Of a DNA stretch of 64,000 nucleotides, positions 41,667 through 54,500 are shown one piece after another (the first letter of the stretch is position 1; the number at the start of each line of letters is the position of its first letter). The notes beneath the pieces were generated by a model. The model was not told where the DNA came from and did no database searches. It saw only the letters and a program-made list of their open reading frames with translations. The stretch comes from Albugo candida (taxonomy: Eukaryota; Oomycota; Peronosporomycetes; Albuginales; Albuginaceae). The position numbers and the translations under genes were made by a program. The stretch lies in NCBI GenBank assembly GCA_905220665.1, contig CAJNAR010000177.1, positions 124,001 through 188,000 on the forward strand, written 5' to 3'.

Positions 41667-44600
41667 TGCTGAAATTAGTGAAAAATAAGTATTCAGATAT
41701 GCGCTTGCTGCAATAGAGGTAAAAGTAAAGTAAAATACATTCAGCATTGACCTTTTTCTAACACTATACCATGCATGTGCAACGGCATTACAAATCTGAC
41801 TAAGTCACCTTCTACATGACGTTCGTCTGGGCCCACGTGCTGCCGTCTCTCCTCGTCCCGTCTGTCACGTTGTATCAAAACCCCGTTCAGGTAAGGTCGG
41901 ACTCTACCAGCAATGAGTCTTGTTGTTAAAATCAAGCCCTTGACGACCTGTCAGAAAACGATATCGTCTAACACTCCTCCTCGACCTCATCCTCGATGTC
42001 CTTTTTGCCAATACATTTCATGCAGGTCCAAGATCCTTGGCGCTGGTATTTTCTTCGTCAACAGATCCGCCATCATATCATCAGACGTGACAAAGCTTAG
42101 CTGCACGAGCTTAGCTTGAGCATGGTGACAGATAAAGTTTATATAAATGTCGAAATGTTTCGCGCTTGAGGTACTCTTCATGCTTTCCGTTGATCGCCGC
42201 TTTATTGTCCATCCGCATGAGCATCGTGTCAACACATGTCATGTCCAGTTCCTCAAAACATTCCCTCGTCCCTAAGAAGCTCAGAACCAGCATGCAACGC
42301 AGCGATGAACTCCTCTTCCATGGTGCTATGCGAGAACTCAGTCTGCTTCTTTTTCATGTCCACGATACCACTACATTGTCCAACATCATCACGCATCCTG
42401 ATACTGAATTCATATCCGACATGCCCGCGGCAAAGTCCACGTCGCTTCGGCTTTCGATCTTTATGGGGTCCCATGGTTGGCTTGCACTGTGGACGCACAA
42501 CTTCAGCGCCTTCGTCTACTTTAGATTCGCGCAATTTGCTTGACCGTTTTCCATTCCGTCGTCGTCAGTTTCTGATTCTTCCCGATTGCGTGGCGCACTG
42601 CAAAACCGATATCAGAGGGAGTGTATTGTGCAATCCATAGTAGATTCAAACGAAGAAGTGAAAGACCTTGATGCTTGCTACTCCTCCTTCGAATGACGCA
42701 ACCAAAAATTATGAACCTCGCGTTTTTTCTTCGTTGCATTCTTCGCGAATTGGGGTCCGAACCCCATTCTCCGAATCCAACACATGGTCCTATAACAGCA
42801 AGTCGATTGTCACATTTTGATCAAGCACATAAACCGCCTCAGAGTCCAATATTATACATCAACCCAAAAACTTGTTCCCATTCTGGTGCTTGGTGTTTTC
42901 GATATGCGACGTTACATGGTGTATTTGTTGTCAATTTCCAGTCCGGGCAGTACACCTGATTGCAGCTATGAGATGTTTGAGCACAAACTGATTCGATGGG
43001 ACTTGTGTACGTTATATCAAGTGCATTTTGTATCGCCGAGGTAGTTTTCCAAGCACTGTCTATCCAAGCACATCCAAATCTTCTATTTCGAGTGACACCA
43101 TGCTGTCAAAAATTGTCCAACGAGATTGGTTATAGTCCTTGCAAATCGAATGGCGCTGAAGTTTGTGCATGAGGAATCTGGAGGACATTTGCTTGATTAG
43201 TTTGATGCGTGCCGTGTTTCTACCTATCGAGGAGCGTAATGATGCAACCACTTAGGTTTAGAACGATTGGCGTAACACATTAATTTTCTCCAATATACTC
43301 CTATTTTTATCTATCAAAGCTACCGGCGGTCCGAGGGCCGTCTCTGCGTCGAGCTTGTCTGTTCAACCGAAGTACCGAAGTCTCGGTGGCCAATAAGTCG
43401 TCGACATACAGACCAACAATCGTATCTTTTCCATCGGTTCTTTTACCCTACAGGCACATGTCTATTGTACACTGCTTGAGACCCAGATCGACCACTTTGG
43501 ATGCAGTAGCTTGCTCCATAGCCTTCCGGTCTGCCTCAGGCTATATAGCTACTTCATTAACAACAATATGCTTGATTCTATGTTGATTCAAGATATCTTG
43601 ACCGACTTGCATCTCAACGTAGACTGTACTGAACCCGCCTCTTTTGTAAGGTAAGGACTGACGAAACCAGTGTTCATTAGAGGATCCGACCCAACGCTTT
43701 ATACAAAAAAAAGAAAGTAGATAGTGTGCTGTAACACCAATGAAAGAAGCGTTTCTGGGTTAGGGCGATAGACTTCGGTGATTCATCTTAAAAGTATCGT
43801 TCTTCAGTCCAAACGTCCTATTTGAAACGATCAGAAAATCTTCCGGGTTTCTCCTGAAGATTTGAATTGGACGTACATATTTCGCATTGTGTCTGATCTC
43901 ATTATCATGGACTCATCGTGGAGTGCATCCATAAGCGAGTAAGTAGCGTGAACGGTAGATAAGGAATTACAATACATGTTTCTAGACCGGTGTTCCTGGT
44001 CTCTATTACATTGGTATTAGATAGTATATATCGCCATTTCGCTCATGATGAGTATCTCCTATGCTTTATTATAACCATTAGGATCATCGGAAGTCAACGT
44101 GGTACAGAGTCAATTTATCATTTCGGAACCGAAAGTCATGTGTCGTGCTCGTTCTTTACCCAAGATTTGAAAACGCTGCTGACGGCATTAATTTGAGTGA
44201 AGTAGAGATGATTCGATTCAACAAACGCTAAGACAATTTGCTAAAGTTGAGCTTCGCACCAGATCCATCCCAATTAAACGTTTCGAGCGTTCAAGAGTAT
44301 TAAAACAAAAGTAGACCAAGAGTTACATTTATGAAGCTGCAACTAGGAACTGGAGTATGCAAAGCGTTTGCTACAATTCGCTTGGCACTCTCATGTATAC
44401 CAGACATATGCAAGTACCAATATCATCTTTACGTTCACAAGTTCCATTACCGCAGCGAAAGTCAAAGTGTAATCGAATTTAATTAGTTTTTCATTGCCAC
44501 TGTTGCCTTTATTTCAAAAATAATAAACACTAATTTTTTAAGCTTGTTCATAAATAATTCCACACAATTTATCTCCCTACATTTTCATTAGCCTCTATCC

Positions 44601-47600
44601 TCGTCTTGAAACCCCGCTTATTGTGGAGAACGGGTGAGTCTTTGTGCGGAACTATCACTTCCCACGCCATTTTCATCCAAAGCGTTCGGCTTTCCATTCA
44701 TCGCCACAAAAACATATATTTGCTATTTTTCTTTATAGATTCGCCGTAGTTTCTTGGGTCTGGTTATCTGATAGTGCTGTAAATGTCTTGAAGTTCAATT
44801 GTGTTACATCTAGCACTTGGCTTATCGACTTCATCGCGTGTTTACCATCGTGTCTATTTGAATGACCTGATGTTTGTTTAACGCTTGCCATGGTTTCCAT
44901 CAGGATCTTTCTGACCTTCAACACCATGCAAAGCTTTACCCAGTCCACTGTCTCGAATATCGGTTAGGGTTTCAATATTGCGAACATTCTGATTTACCAT
45001 CTCTATACGCTCCTTTGGTACGTAGACCCGATATCCCTTCATCTTATCGTACTTCCATAATGATCGCCGCTTTGCCGCGCACACCAACAGATTTGTTGTT
45101 ATTGTTCAGGTGCATCGTGCATGGGGAGTCAAAGACCACAATGTCCCTCGATTCCCGTTGTTTCTTGTTCAACATCTTTATAGATGAGATGCAAGCTTCA
45201 TTTGCCTTGGTGGGACTTCGATGAAGAATGTAGGCTGCATATTAAGCAGCATCGCCCCAAAATTTCAAGGGTAGCAAACACCCTTCTCGCACCATGTTTA
45301 TGACGGTGCGATGCATCCATTCAGCCTTGCCCGTACTTGCCTGGTTTCTTCTTTTACTTAATTGTCGTAAGACAACAGTTTCCTTGCAAAAAAACGTTCG
45401 GAGGTTTGTATTCGCCTCCACCTTCTGTACTTTGAAAGGGGTATACGGCAATTTAACCCTTTTAGAGACACCAAGAAATTCTCGAACTTCATCGCAGCAA
45501 AATCCCCAGTCTTCGTGAGGAACACTCGGCAATAGTTTGACCGGTGAGTGATACCGTTGATCAAATACTTATTGCCTAGTCGATCACAGGGATTGGTGGA
45601 GCCTTTTAGATCGGAACAGATGACGCCAACAATCACATCGATGTGAAAATTCAAGCCGCTGTCCTTTCGTGACTGTACGTTTTTCGTCTTCGTGCCTTAT
45701 GCGCATGCGAAGCAGGTAATACGCCTTGTATCAATCATTTTGATATCAGAGGCAGGATTTTGGGCCATCTTGGTGGTTGTGTCATATCACAGATGTTACA
45801 AATGACGATAAAACTGGAACAAGCTACCATGCTAAACCCTTAGGTTATGTTCATGTTCCTCACAATTCGCCATTGTCATGACCGCCTCATTTGGTTAAAT
45901 AAATCCACGAAAATCGTCAATCCAAATATCGTCGTAAACTGAAACGATTAACACATCTTGATACGGTCAACGTTTATGATGGGTGCACCACCAGAATTTG
46001 AGATCATGACACGCCTCCCTTCACGATATTCAGGAACGCATACCTTCTTTTCCAATTTTTCGAATTAAATGATGTTACGCCCCAAATTGGATGCGTATTG
46101 AGAATAGAAAAGTCGGATGGTCGTTACAAAACCAAGTGCCTTGACCCGGATCATCACACTTCCTTCTTTGTTGATCGTTGAAGGCCCCCCATCAGAGGCT
46201 TTAGAGAAGCATTCGTTATTGCAGTCGACCGTATCGTCAAGAAGATTCAAGTCATTGTCCAAATGGCACCATGAGCCGCTGTCCAAAACCCAGTTGCTGG
46301 TTGAGCTTGACCGTCCTTCGCTATCAGCTAAAATGAAAATTTCATACTGTCTTTTTCGCCTTTCTGCAGGCAAACTGCCTTGAGGTGACCAGTCACTTCC
46401 TTATTTCCTTCTTCGGCTCAACGACGTTTACTACGTCTCTACCGAAATGTTTTACTCGAATATCAACCTCCGTCGATTGTACAAATTGGGCGAGCTTTTC
46501 CGCCTATCGTAGGTAGCCAACCCTATTCAGGCCAAACGGGGCAGCATGGTCGTGCACATCGTTGTATCAGCACAATGGTGTCCAAGACAATGCTTTCGGC
46601 GCTTCTGCACGCGTCAAACAGCTGGCAAGTACAAGAGATGTTACGTCGATCTACGCTGCGATAACTTGGGCAAAATATACAATTTCATGCTCTAGGAAGG
46701 TGTTATCTTGGTAGTAAAAGTCTGGATCAGCCTTTGCATAGCATACTCCAACGTTTGCCTCTCAGAACCCCACGTTTGCACCTGCCGACGAAAATATTTC
46801 TGCTCAATGCTGGCAAGGTGTTGACCAGGATCACCATCCTTGATGTTTTCAGGCCATACAAAACCACAGGCAAGCTCGGAGAATCCAACTTGTCGCGCAA
46901 GCTCTTTTCCTCATTCAATGAACCCCCTACCATGTCCATAGTAGAGTATCTTTCCGTCGAAAGGTTGTAGCGTCAATTCTCGTTGCTGACCATCAGGTAC
47001 GCCTTCGGGTACCTGGTCAGGTTGTTGATATCTAGGGTAGCAAATGGATCCTCTGGATCCGGATCTGAGAGTTGGGTCCATTTGCTAAACGGATCTGGAT
47101 CTAGATCCATTGCAGCCCTAGTAATAACCATGACATGGTATAGCATACCTGGGTACACTCCTTCAGGTGAACCCTTCGGATGAAAAAAAGCGTCAGATCT
47201 CTCACAAATTCCATTTTTGCCATTGACTTGAGCAGGTGGGTCAACAATATCCCCAGCATAAGCTGGTTATCGGGCACTAAGGTAGGTGGCCGGCGAAACA
47301 TTCGGTGAACGTTGGGGAGAAGGGGAATGCTCCACAGGCTGGAGGTTTATACCTACCCTATTCCCAAATACAAATCAAAAGTGCTTGACTTCACATAGTC
47401 CTTGCGATGTCGGCTGGCTTGTCAATTCTGCGAGAATTCCGTCCTACACATCCGCTTCGACAAATCCCCAAGCATGGCGATCACCTCGTCCAGCGCCGCC
47501 GCGGGCAGTGCCGGCTATTCTTCGAATTGTTGGTCGTTGGTCGTGTCCTTACCATTGACCACCACAGCAGGTGCAGATTGCTGAGACGCGCCACCACCAC

Positions 47601-47919
47601 GTTCGTTTGGCCTCATAGCCTCTCTGCTAAAGTATTTGATATGAACTTGTTTAATAGCGGTAGAAGCTAGAGTAAATTATATATAGCATCAACTTTGTTT
47701 GTCAAAACTAAACATGCATGTGCAATGGCATTACAAACTTGACTATGTCACGTTTCGGATGACTTCCGTCTGGTCCGACGAGGCGAATGTCTCCCCTCGT
47801 CCGATATGTCATGATCTCACCAAACAGCCGTTCGGGCGATGTCGTACTGTACCTGTAATGGGTCTTGCAGTTGCAGCTCAGGTTCTTGACGACCTGTAAG
47901 AAAATAGTATCGTTGAGAA
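41667..47919 (-). mobile_element. Copia-1 LTR retrotransposon, degenerate, inserted in SELENOF-like copy II
   Basis: The 3' LTR is 41667-41973 and the 5' LTR about 47625-47919 (diverged, similar over their whole length, ends TGTTAGAC...TTTAGCA on the minus strand). A purine-rich tract GAGGAGGAG abuts the 3' LTR. A primer-binding-like GGCTATGAGG (47611-47620) lies near the 5' LTR. Minus-strand domains in order are gag-like frames 47.3-46.7 kb, protease WVLDSGSWCHL (46.3 kb), integrase SDLKGSTNPCDRLGNKYL and KAEWMHRTVINMVREG (45.65-45.24 kb), then reverse transcriptase remnants to LLWIAQYTPSDIGFAV (42.6 kb). RNase H follows (DRKPKRRGLCRGHVGYEFS; STMEEEFIAALHAGSELL) with the C-terminal HFDIYINFI...MMADLLTK. 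There are many stops and frameshifts. It is the same lineage as Copia-3. Confidence 0.85.
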
Positions 47920-48110
47920 TCCTTCCCTCTCGCATTTCTCAAGAACCACCCCGCGGATTTTCTCGGTTTGAAAGTAGATCAACCACGTCCTCGTCTGTTC
48001 TATTATCTTGAAAAACGTATTAGGTAGACCACATTATACGAGGCACTGTCCTCCACAGTCAGTTCGAACAGAATTACGCGCTATGCGGAGTGGCACCTAC
48101 ATGACCGCAA
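47920..48110 (+). pseudogene. SELENOF-like copy II, 3' part (split by Copia-1)
   Basis: This resumes right after the Copia-1 5' LTR: FPLAFLKNHPADFLGLKVDQ and PRPRLFYYLEK align with YPSIVTFIKNHAEDFPGLTVKY and the following strand of the intact gene. Decayed intron and exon-2 sequence (TTACGCGCTATGCGGAGTGG) follows. Together with 41471-41666 it is one interrupted copy. Confidence 0.7.
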
Positions 48111-48852
48111 ACATTCTTACATAGATGTTGATAAATGTGATTCGACGTGACTTTGATTATATCTCATCGGGGCAGTAGAGAATGCTAAAAAATTATCGCA
48201 CGAAGACACAATGTTTTTTTTTTATAAATAATACATAAGGAATTCTTTTATCAAAAAGTGAGCCGTTTTGGCGATGCGCATCAGCTATATTGCTGACACT
48301 GAGTTATTTTCTATTTATCACGTTTCAAAGAGACGCTTTCGTCATTTTTCTCCTTCAAATATTCAAACACCCGTGTCTCAACGGTGTCAAATTCAAAAAT
48401 GACCATTTACTGTATTTTCTATGCACATAAAAGTGTGTAGTGAATGTGTCTTTTTTGCTGCATGCGTTTGCGATAGAATTGTTTATACCCTTTGTACCCG
48501 TCGATTTCGAATGAAAAAGTAACAAAAAATCAGCTGGCTCGTGGCCACGTAGCCATGCCCTATTCATGTTGTCAATTAGCGTATCGCTGTCGTGCAAACA
48601 AAACCAAATACACAGCCCTGCGCCATTTAGCCTTATATTTTTGCAAGATGTTGTACGAGAAAAGCACGTAGGTATCGGAAGGCTGCACTACTCAGCTGCG
48701 TGTTGTCTGGCTGAAGGAATGGAACCAGAGCAATTTGACGTTGCCACGTGTGTGCTCGTTCGTGAACCAACAAATCAAGTCGCAAAAAAAGTCTGCCTTC
48801 GTCATTTTGCCAGTCTTCAAATCATTTGCAGATCCCTTCGCTCCAAAGACTC
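48111..48852. repeat. Linker segment of tandem unit II
   Basis: This is homologous to 38.5-39.3 and 49.87-50.77 kb, including ATGCTGCATGCGTTTGCGAT and GCCCTGCGCCATTTAGCCT stretches. No intact gene is present. Confidence 0.5.
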
Positions 48853-49566
48853 ATGACTGTATTTCGTCGCTTATTTCTGTTGGCCCAACATATCTGCGGA
48901 TTGGTAACGTATGGAAATCGAGAATGCCCCTTTGATCCTGCATGGGAATGTTTTCCAAAAGAAATAAAAGGTACAACAAAGTTTAAAGTAGTCGGTGAAA
49001 TACGATCAAGCACACTTTTGTATTGTAAGGTTGAGAATCCTTCAATTGTAAAAACTATTGATCTTCGTCCAACAGGACTGGGCGAACCCTGCACGAACTT
49101 CGAGTATACGCTTCGTCAATCTGAGTCAAGCCACTTGCAACCGCATGTCAGCACAGATCAGCCGAGCTTTACAGTACAACTTACTGATGAAGCCTTAAAG
49201 TCGAATCAATGGATGGTAAAATTCAAAAGAGGACGTATCTCGGTGCAAGACAAGTCTCGACATGAAGATTTTTCGATATGTAACTTCATCATGTTCAGTG
49301 CGCAAAGATCAAAACTGGTTGTACCTTCCGTATATCGCGACATATTTAAAGAGAAGTATGGTACCGACCAACTCTTCGCCTTTATCTTCGAATTTGAATC
49401 GGGGCAAGAAATCACCTTCAGTTTGAAAGGCGAACACATCGATTGGACTAAAGAACAAAACGATTGGATATTTGGAACAATCGTGATGGAACTTTTGGAT
49501 ATTCGCCTCAGGAAGACCGGAGAAATGTCGAAATTTGAAGTAATGTTCAACAAGATTGAAGGGTAG
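48853..49566 (+). CDS. Secreted protein, family B copy II
   Basis: This is an intact 237-residue single-exon frame from ATG 48853. The signal peptide is MTVFRRLFLLAQHICGLVTYG, followed by NRECPFDPAWECF with the paired cysteines of the family. The conserved core is IDLRPTGLGEPCTNFEYTLR. A variable middle follows, then LVVPSVYRDIFKEKYG, FIFEFESGQEITFSLKGEHI and the end block NDWIFGTIVMELLDIRLRK. No database-type domain is recognised. The two regular beta-rich repeats suggest a compact secreted fold. A host-interaction or cell-surface role is an inference from the signal peptide and local amplification. It is the third gene of tandem unit II. Confidence 0.75.
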   Translation: MTVFRRLFLLAQHICGLVTYGNRECPFDPAWECFPKEIKGTTKFKVVGEIRSSTLLYCKVENPSIVKTIDLRPTGLGEPCTNFEYTLRQSESSHLQPHVSTDQPSFTVQLTDEALKSNQWMVKFKRGRISVQDKSRHEDFSICNFIMFSAQRSKLVVPSVYRDIFKEKYGTDQLFAFIFEFESGQEITFSLKGEHIDWTKEQNDWIFGTIVMELLDIRLRKTGEMSKFEVMFNKIEG

Positions 49567-50777
49567 CATTGCGCGAAGACTAGCACAAAGAAGAAAGCTT
49601 ATGTCCAATGTCTAGCAATGACACCACGACACAGTTCACCTCTGGTTGATAAGAGCGACTGATAAATAATATAAGCTTTCTTCTTGTTTCTTCATTTTAT
49701 TACTCGCTGTAGCTCGACCAAGTCATACCACAAACATTTGGGCTTATGAGAAGCAATCATGCACCAGAATAACAAAGAGTACCAAACGATACCACAGTAT
49801 GCGAGGCTATTGTCATTCACAATCATTAAGGTGCTCAAATGACTAAGGCATCATATGCACGATATGGTAGTATACGTAGGAACGAGATATAGTCAAGGTC
49901 GCATTGCGCGCTACGCGGAGTAGCACCTGCATGAACGCAAACATTATCACATAGATGTAGAAAAATGTGTTTTGACATGACTATAATCATATTTGATCGG
50001 CGCCAGAGACAATCCTAGAATGGTCGTCACAGCAAGACGCAATTATTGAAAGTGATACATGAGAAAAGCTTCTATCAAAGTGAGCTGCTGTAACAAAGTG
50101 CACCAACTCTGTTGCTGATGTTGAGAAAATTTCTATTGATGACGTCTTCAGAGAGACGCTTTCATCCTTTTTCTTCTTCAAATATATGTTTGAACGCCTC
50201 TGTCTTTCCGTTACGTGTCAAATTCAAAAATGAACATATACTGTCTTTTCTATGTACGGAGGAGTGTGTAGTGAATATATTTCCTATGCTGCATGCGTAT
50301 GTGATGGAATTTTTGATACCCTTTGTACTGGTCGAATTCCAATGAAAAAGAAGCACCAACCTCCAGCTGGTCCGTGGCATTAAATAAAGGACAGCGTATA
50401 AAGAAATTTGAAAAAAAACATGCCCTACCCATGTTGTTAAATCAGGGTATCTCTGTCGTGCAAACAAAACCAGATACACAGCCCTGCGCCATTTAGCCTG
50501 AAATTTTTGCAAGATGTTGTACGAAAAAAGCACGTAGGTATCGGAAAGCTGCAGTGCTCAGCTGCGTGCTATCCGTTTGTGTACTAATTGCTGTGTTGTC
50601 GTTATGAAGAGTGCAATTCCGCAAACTTGCAAAGATACTATTGGCGGAAGTAAACGAATATTGCTATTTACCTTAACCGCGTATGCAAACGTGCTTGAAA
50701 AGTTCATTGTTCCGTGCTCTTATTGAATTACGTTCATTTACGAACTTACTTCATATCACACACCTATCAAGACAAAA
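49567..50777. repeat. Start of tandem unit III: SELENOF tail remnant plus linker
   Basis: 49.90-49.99 kb matches the decayed exon-2/3' end of the SELENOF-like copies (GCATTGCGCGCTACGCGGAGTAGCACC). 50.0-50.77 kb matches the linker of units I and II. An open frame at 50112-50345 holds the least damaged version of the FKNEHILSFLCTEECVVN peptide. No functional gene is claimed. Confidence 0.5.
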
Positions 50778-51557
50778 ATGATTTGCTTTGGATTTTTCCA
50801 GCTGGTTATCCACTCGATATGCCTGATGCTTCTATTCGCGAAGGAAAATTGTCCATTTGATAGAACAGTGAAGTGTGATAGCGAAAGCGATACATTCAGC
50901 AAGACGTATAAATTAACAAGCTATGTGGAATCAAACGGCATAGAACTCCAGTGTCGTAGTGACGAAAGTCACCTCAAGGCCAAGCTGGATCTCCGTCCCG
51001 ATGGTGATGGCACACATTGTACAACTTTTGAGTTTGCGTTTCGTCACGAGTTACCAAGCATTTTCCAAAAAATGCCTTGTTATCTTCCTACTTCGTTCAG
51101 TGCTCCCGTTACAAACAAAGATTTATGGGAAGTGACGTATTTATGCGGAGCCATCAATGGAAAAGGAAACGGAGTCTCTGGACCCATAAACACTCGAGGT
51201 GATACAAAAATCAACTTCAAACTGGAAGAGACCAAACTTCTTGTGCCATCTAAACACCAGGCCGATATTCAATCTCTAGGTGAAACGACATTGGCATTTA
51301 CATTTGATTTTGACAACGGAAAGCTAAAGTTTGAGATAGAAGATAAGTGGATTGGAGTGAACGACAAAAATGAATGGGTCTTTGGAACATATGTCATGGA
51401 ACTTCTGGATGTTCGCCTCCAGAAAAACAAGGAATATCCACTTCACCAGGTGGTGTTCAATTCTAGACACCACGCTCATCGACATGACAATAAAAGGCTG
51501 AAGCCACACGATTATTTCTCGGATATTAAAATCGAACCTTATGGCGCCCACGCATGA
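50778..51557 (+). CDS. Secreted protein, family B copy III
   Basis: This is an intact 259-residue single-exon frame. The signal peptide is MICFGFFQLVIHSICLMLLFA, then KENCPFDRTVKCDSES. The core LDLRPDGDGTHCTTFEFAFR is the clearest form of the family-B motif, followed by two more cysteines (KMPCYLP, VTYLCGA). The C-terminal half has TLAFTFDFDNGKLKFEIEDKW and NEWVFGTYVMELLDVRLQK. Compared with copy II it carries a His/Lys-rich extension of about 35 residues. The function is unknown; likely secreted. It is the last unit of the tandem series. Confidence 0.75.
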   Translation: MICFGFFQLVIHSICLMLLFAKENCPFDRTVKCDSESDTFSKTYKLTSYVESNGIELQCRSDESHLKAKLDLRPDGDGTHCTTFEFAFRHELPSIFQKMPCYLPTSFSAPVTNKDLWEVTYLCGAINGKGNGVSGPINTRGDTKINFKLEETKLLVPSKHQADIQSLGETTLAFTFDFDNGKLKFEIEDKWIGVNDKNEWVFGTYVMELLDVRLQKNKEYPLHQVVFNSRHHAHRHDNKRLKPHDYFSDIKIEPYGAHA

Positions 51558-54500
51558 GAAAAAAGTAGATTTTGGCGAGACCCATGCATGGATAATCGCC
51601 ATAGAATACTTTTTGCTGTTACATGATCTTCATTTCTATCTCACTGAATCTTTTCTTCCACAATGTTCAAGCGTGAGAAGTGATAGCTCGACCACTACAC
51701 ACAACCTTGAGCCAGAAATCCTCTCTTATGTGTATCAATAACTGAGGCGGCGATGCTGGGTATGAAACTTTAGTGCCATTTCCAAACTGGCAAGATACTG
51801 TAGACCCTTGCGCATAGTAACAAGCGGTCTCGATACTGAGAAGTTGTTACTAAATTGCGTCGGTTGTGCGATTACATTATCAGTATTTCATCAAGAGAAC
51901 ATTGCGGCAACACTTGTATAACCTGGATGATAGCGGAGCACTTTAAATTGCGTCCTGTGGGTTTTTTTAGTCTCAGAAGTCCATAGTAGTAAGTGATATT
52001 AAAGTTGGTAAACTAAGAAGATGAACATTTCTACCGTATTCCACCTTTATGCAGATGTCACCGTGAGGAAAATACAGTGTGATTAAGCGATCACACGGTC
52101 GAAAGCAAATATAATACCAACTATATTCTTCCAGTACCAAAGTATCAAAGAAATTAGAATGTCTTGCGGAATAGTGGTAGGTAGCTCTCGATCAAGATGT
52201 GTAGCCGACCGGATCAATCGTTGTCATCTTGTGAGCACGCGGCCAAAATTGTGGATCAATTCATATATCATCCAAGTCAATAGTTGAAGCTATCCATTTG
52301 CGCCTGAAAACCATCGTAACCAAAAATGAGTGAGGATCAATGACTACACAAATACGGGTTGCAAATTGATTCAGCTCAATAGGTGTTGTGTTGGTTGCGC
52401 TGCTCCGTAATACGTTTTGAAGTTGCAACCTTGCGAATTGAATATGTGCAGTGTGTTGGAATTGCCTGATCTACCTATCTACCTATAATTAAGAGGTGCA
52501 CCCCGGGAGATTATCGCTAATGAATACTGATACTTTAGTCATTCTCCGCTCACAAACGTATCATTGTTTATGCCCCATAAAGCACTTTAAAGAAAGAAAC
52601 TCGCGTCACTTAATACCATCTATAATAAATGCTGATCGAATTCGAGTGGTCCAGACATCAAAGAGTTCATATCCGAATATTCTTTGATCTGAAGATCCCC
52701 CTACTTGCGTATTGGACACAGCCAAAAGGCGTAACCTTCGAATTAAAAAGTCATATCGGTGACTTGAATGAAGAAATTCCTGATCCGTAGCCTCCATGTC
52801 ACGAAAGAAAGACTTCTGATCGGTACAGAATTTTGCACTCGACTCAAAAATGATGTAGCTTACAAAACGTCAGCAATCGATACTTTCTCTTGCTTTGAAC
52901 TTCCACTAAAGATTCTATTTTTTGAAGTGCTTGAAGGAATCCAAGTGATTGGTGCCTATATTTAGCTAGACGCTCTATACCTGGCTCACTTTTCAAAAAA
53001 GCTATACCCTACGTAATGCTTTCTTCGACGTTTGCCGCCTTGTTGTGCTTGATTCACAGCTGAATTGCACTCTTCACATATTCTTACCTGACGACGGTAT
53101 GCGATGATCAAAGTGTCAATTTGCTCGTATTTAAAGCATGTTCGACGTCCGGCGATTTTACCAAAGCGATTGCGATACAGCTTGTGTTTTGATCAGCTGT
53201 GTATGTGTATATCTCTCAGTCAAGTAGATATACAAACGCTTTACTGATGGGGACGATTTGGTCGACCGCTCTGGTGCTGCTAAAAGCGATATATGATTTG
53301 ATGGTGGTACAGTTCAAACAAGACGTTGCGCACATGTGCGCGTCATCGTTTTATTTCAGAGAGGGATAAATGTATTCTCCGCGCAAAATGAACTCGTTTA
53401 TGAGCAGTGCAATAGCGTTGGAATGATACTTTAGATTATCGGCGTCTAGCTGAATCTTTGAAAAAAAAATCGATTCCAGTGTGCTATTTCCATTAGTGAA
53501 TACCATCTAATTATTATGTTACGAGACAGATGCATTTCATTTCTTCAGCGGAGAGAAACACTAATAAAATGATCTTGGAATTTGATTGTCGGAACAGAGC
53601 AGGGCCGCCGTGGATAGTAAATCTCCATCAAAAGCGGAAATTGAACCCTCATATAAGAAAGCGGGTAGTAAGGTGAAACCATAGTAAAGTGAAACCATCG
53701 GCCTGAATTCTCCTCTTGCTTGCTAAGTCGTCCAATAGCCTTTTGAAAAGCCCAATCTCATCGAGTTGACAAGATCGAATTGATCCAATTCACGTTCAGT
53801 AGTACGAACTTGCGCTCATCAACGACGGATCCTCATGTGTCGCCACGTAAATGAAGAATTGAGTTGAGAAGACTTCATAGATCTTGAGAATGGCTGCCCC
53901 TTTCATTTCATTATTGACTCATTTGCTTCTACTTGACGCGATAAAGAATATTTTCCGATGTCTGATTTTGGCGCAAGATTCGCTTTTTGGTCATAAGGAA
54001 GTCAATACGTATACCTGCAAGGTCACGATACCATGCTATATCGCTCATTCTGTAACAAACACAATGTGGTCTCACACTCTCCAATATTAGAAGCTAGCTG
54101 CATTTAACGTGTTTTATTGTAGAAAGCTGTACCTTCGGCAGTAAGCAATGGGATGAATACTTGATTGTATTTCGAAATTTTCAATAGCTTGCTTGAGAAG
54201 AAATATCAGCGCACTCTTAAAGCTAACGCATCACACTTTCTCCAACATATCGTTTCGCTAAGTACTGTCCTCTAGGTAAGTTATCTTGGGGTCAGATCTG
54301 TCAGGTAGTTGGACTCGTATGCGTATAGTGCTTATAATTTGGATGATCTATGGAAGGATTAAAATGAATAAAAGTAGACTGGTTTTTCATCTCAGATTTG
54401 CAACACCTTGAGCATTTTTTTTCGCCGCAAAAAAAGTCACCTCTAACTGATAGACCCTTTCAAGTCAACTTCATTAATAATGAAAGACGTTTTAAAGCCT

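Noticed and set aside
47040..47115. GGATCC/GGATCT-rich repeat as a regulatory palindrome or satellite
   Set aside because: It is the coding sequence of an Asp-Pro repeat in the Copia-1 gag-like region on the minus strand.
50112..50345. 77-codon frame in the linker as a conserved small gene
   Set aside because: The corresponding frames in the two other linker copies carry stops and frameshifts, so selection is not supported.
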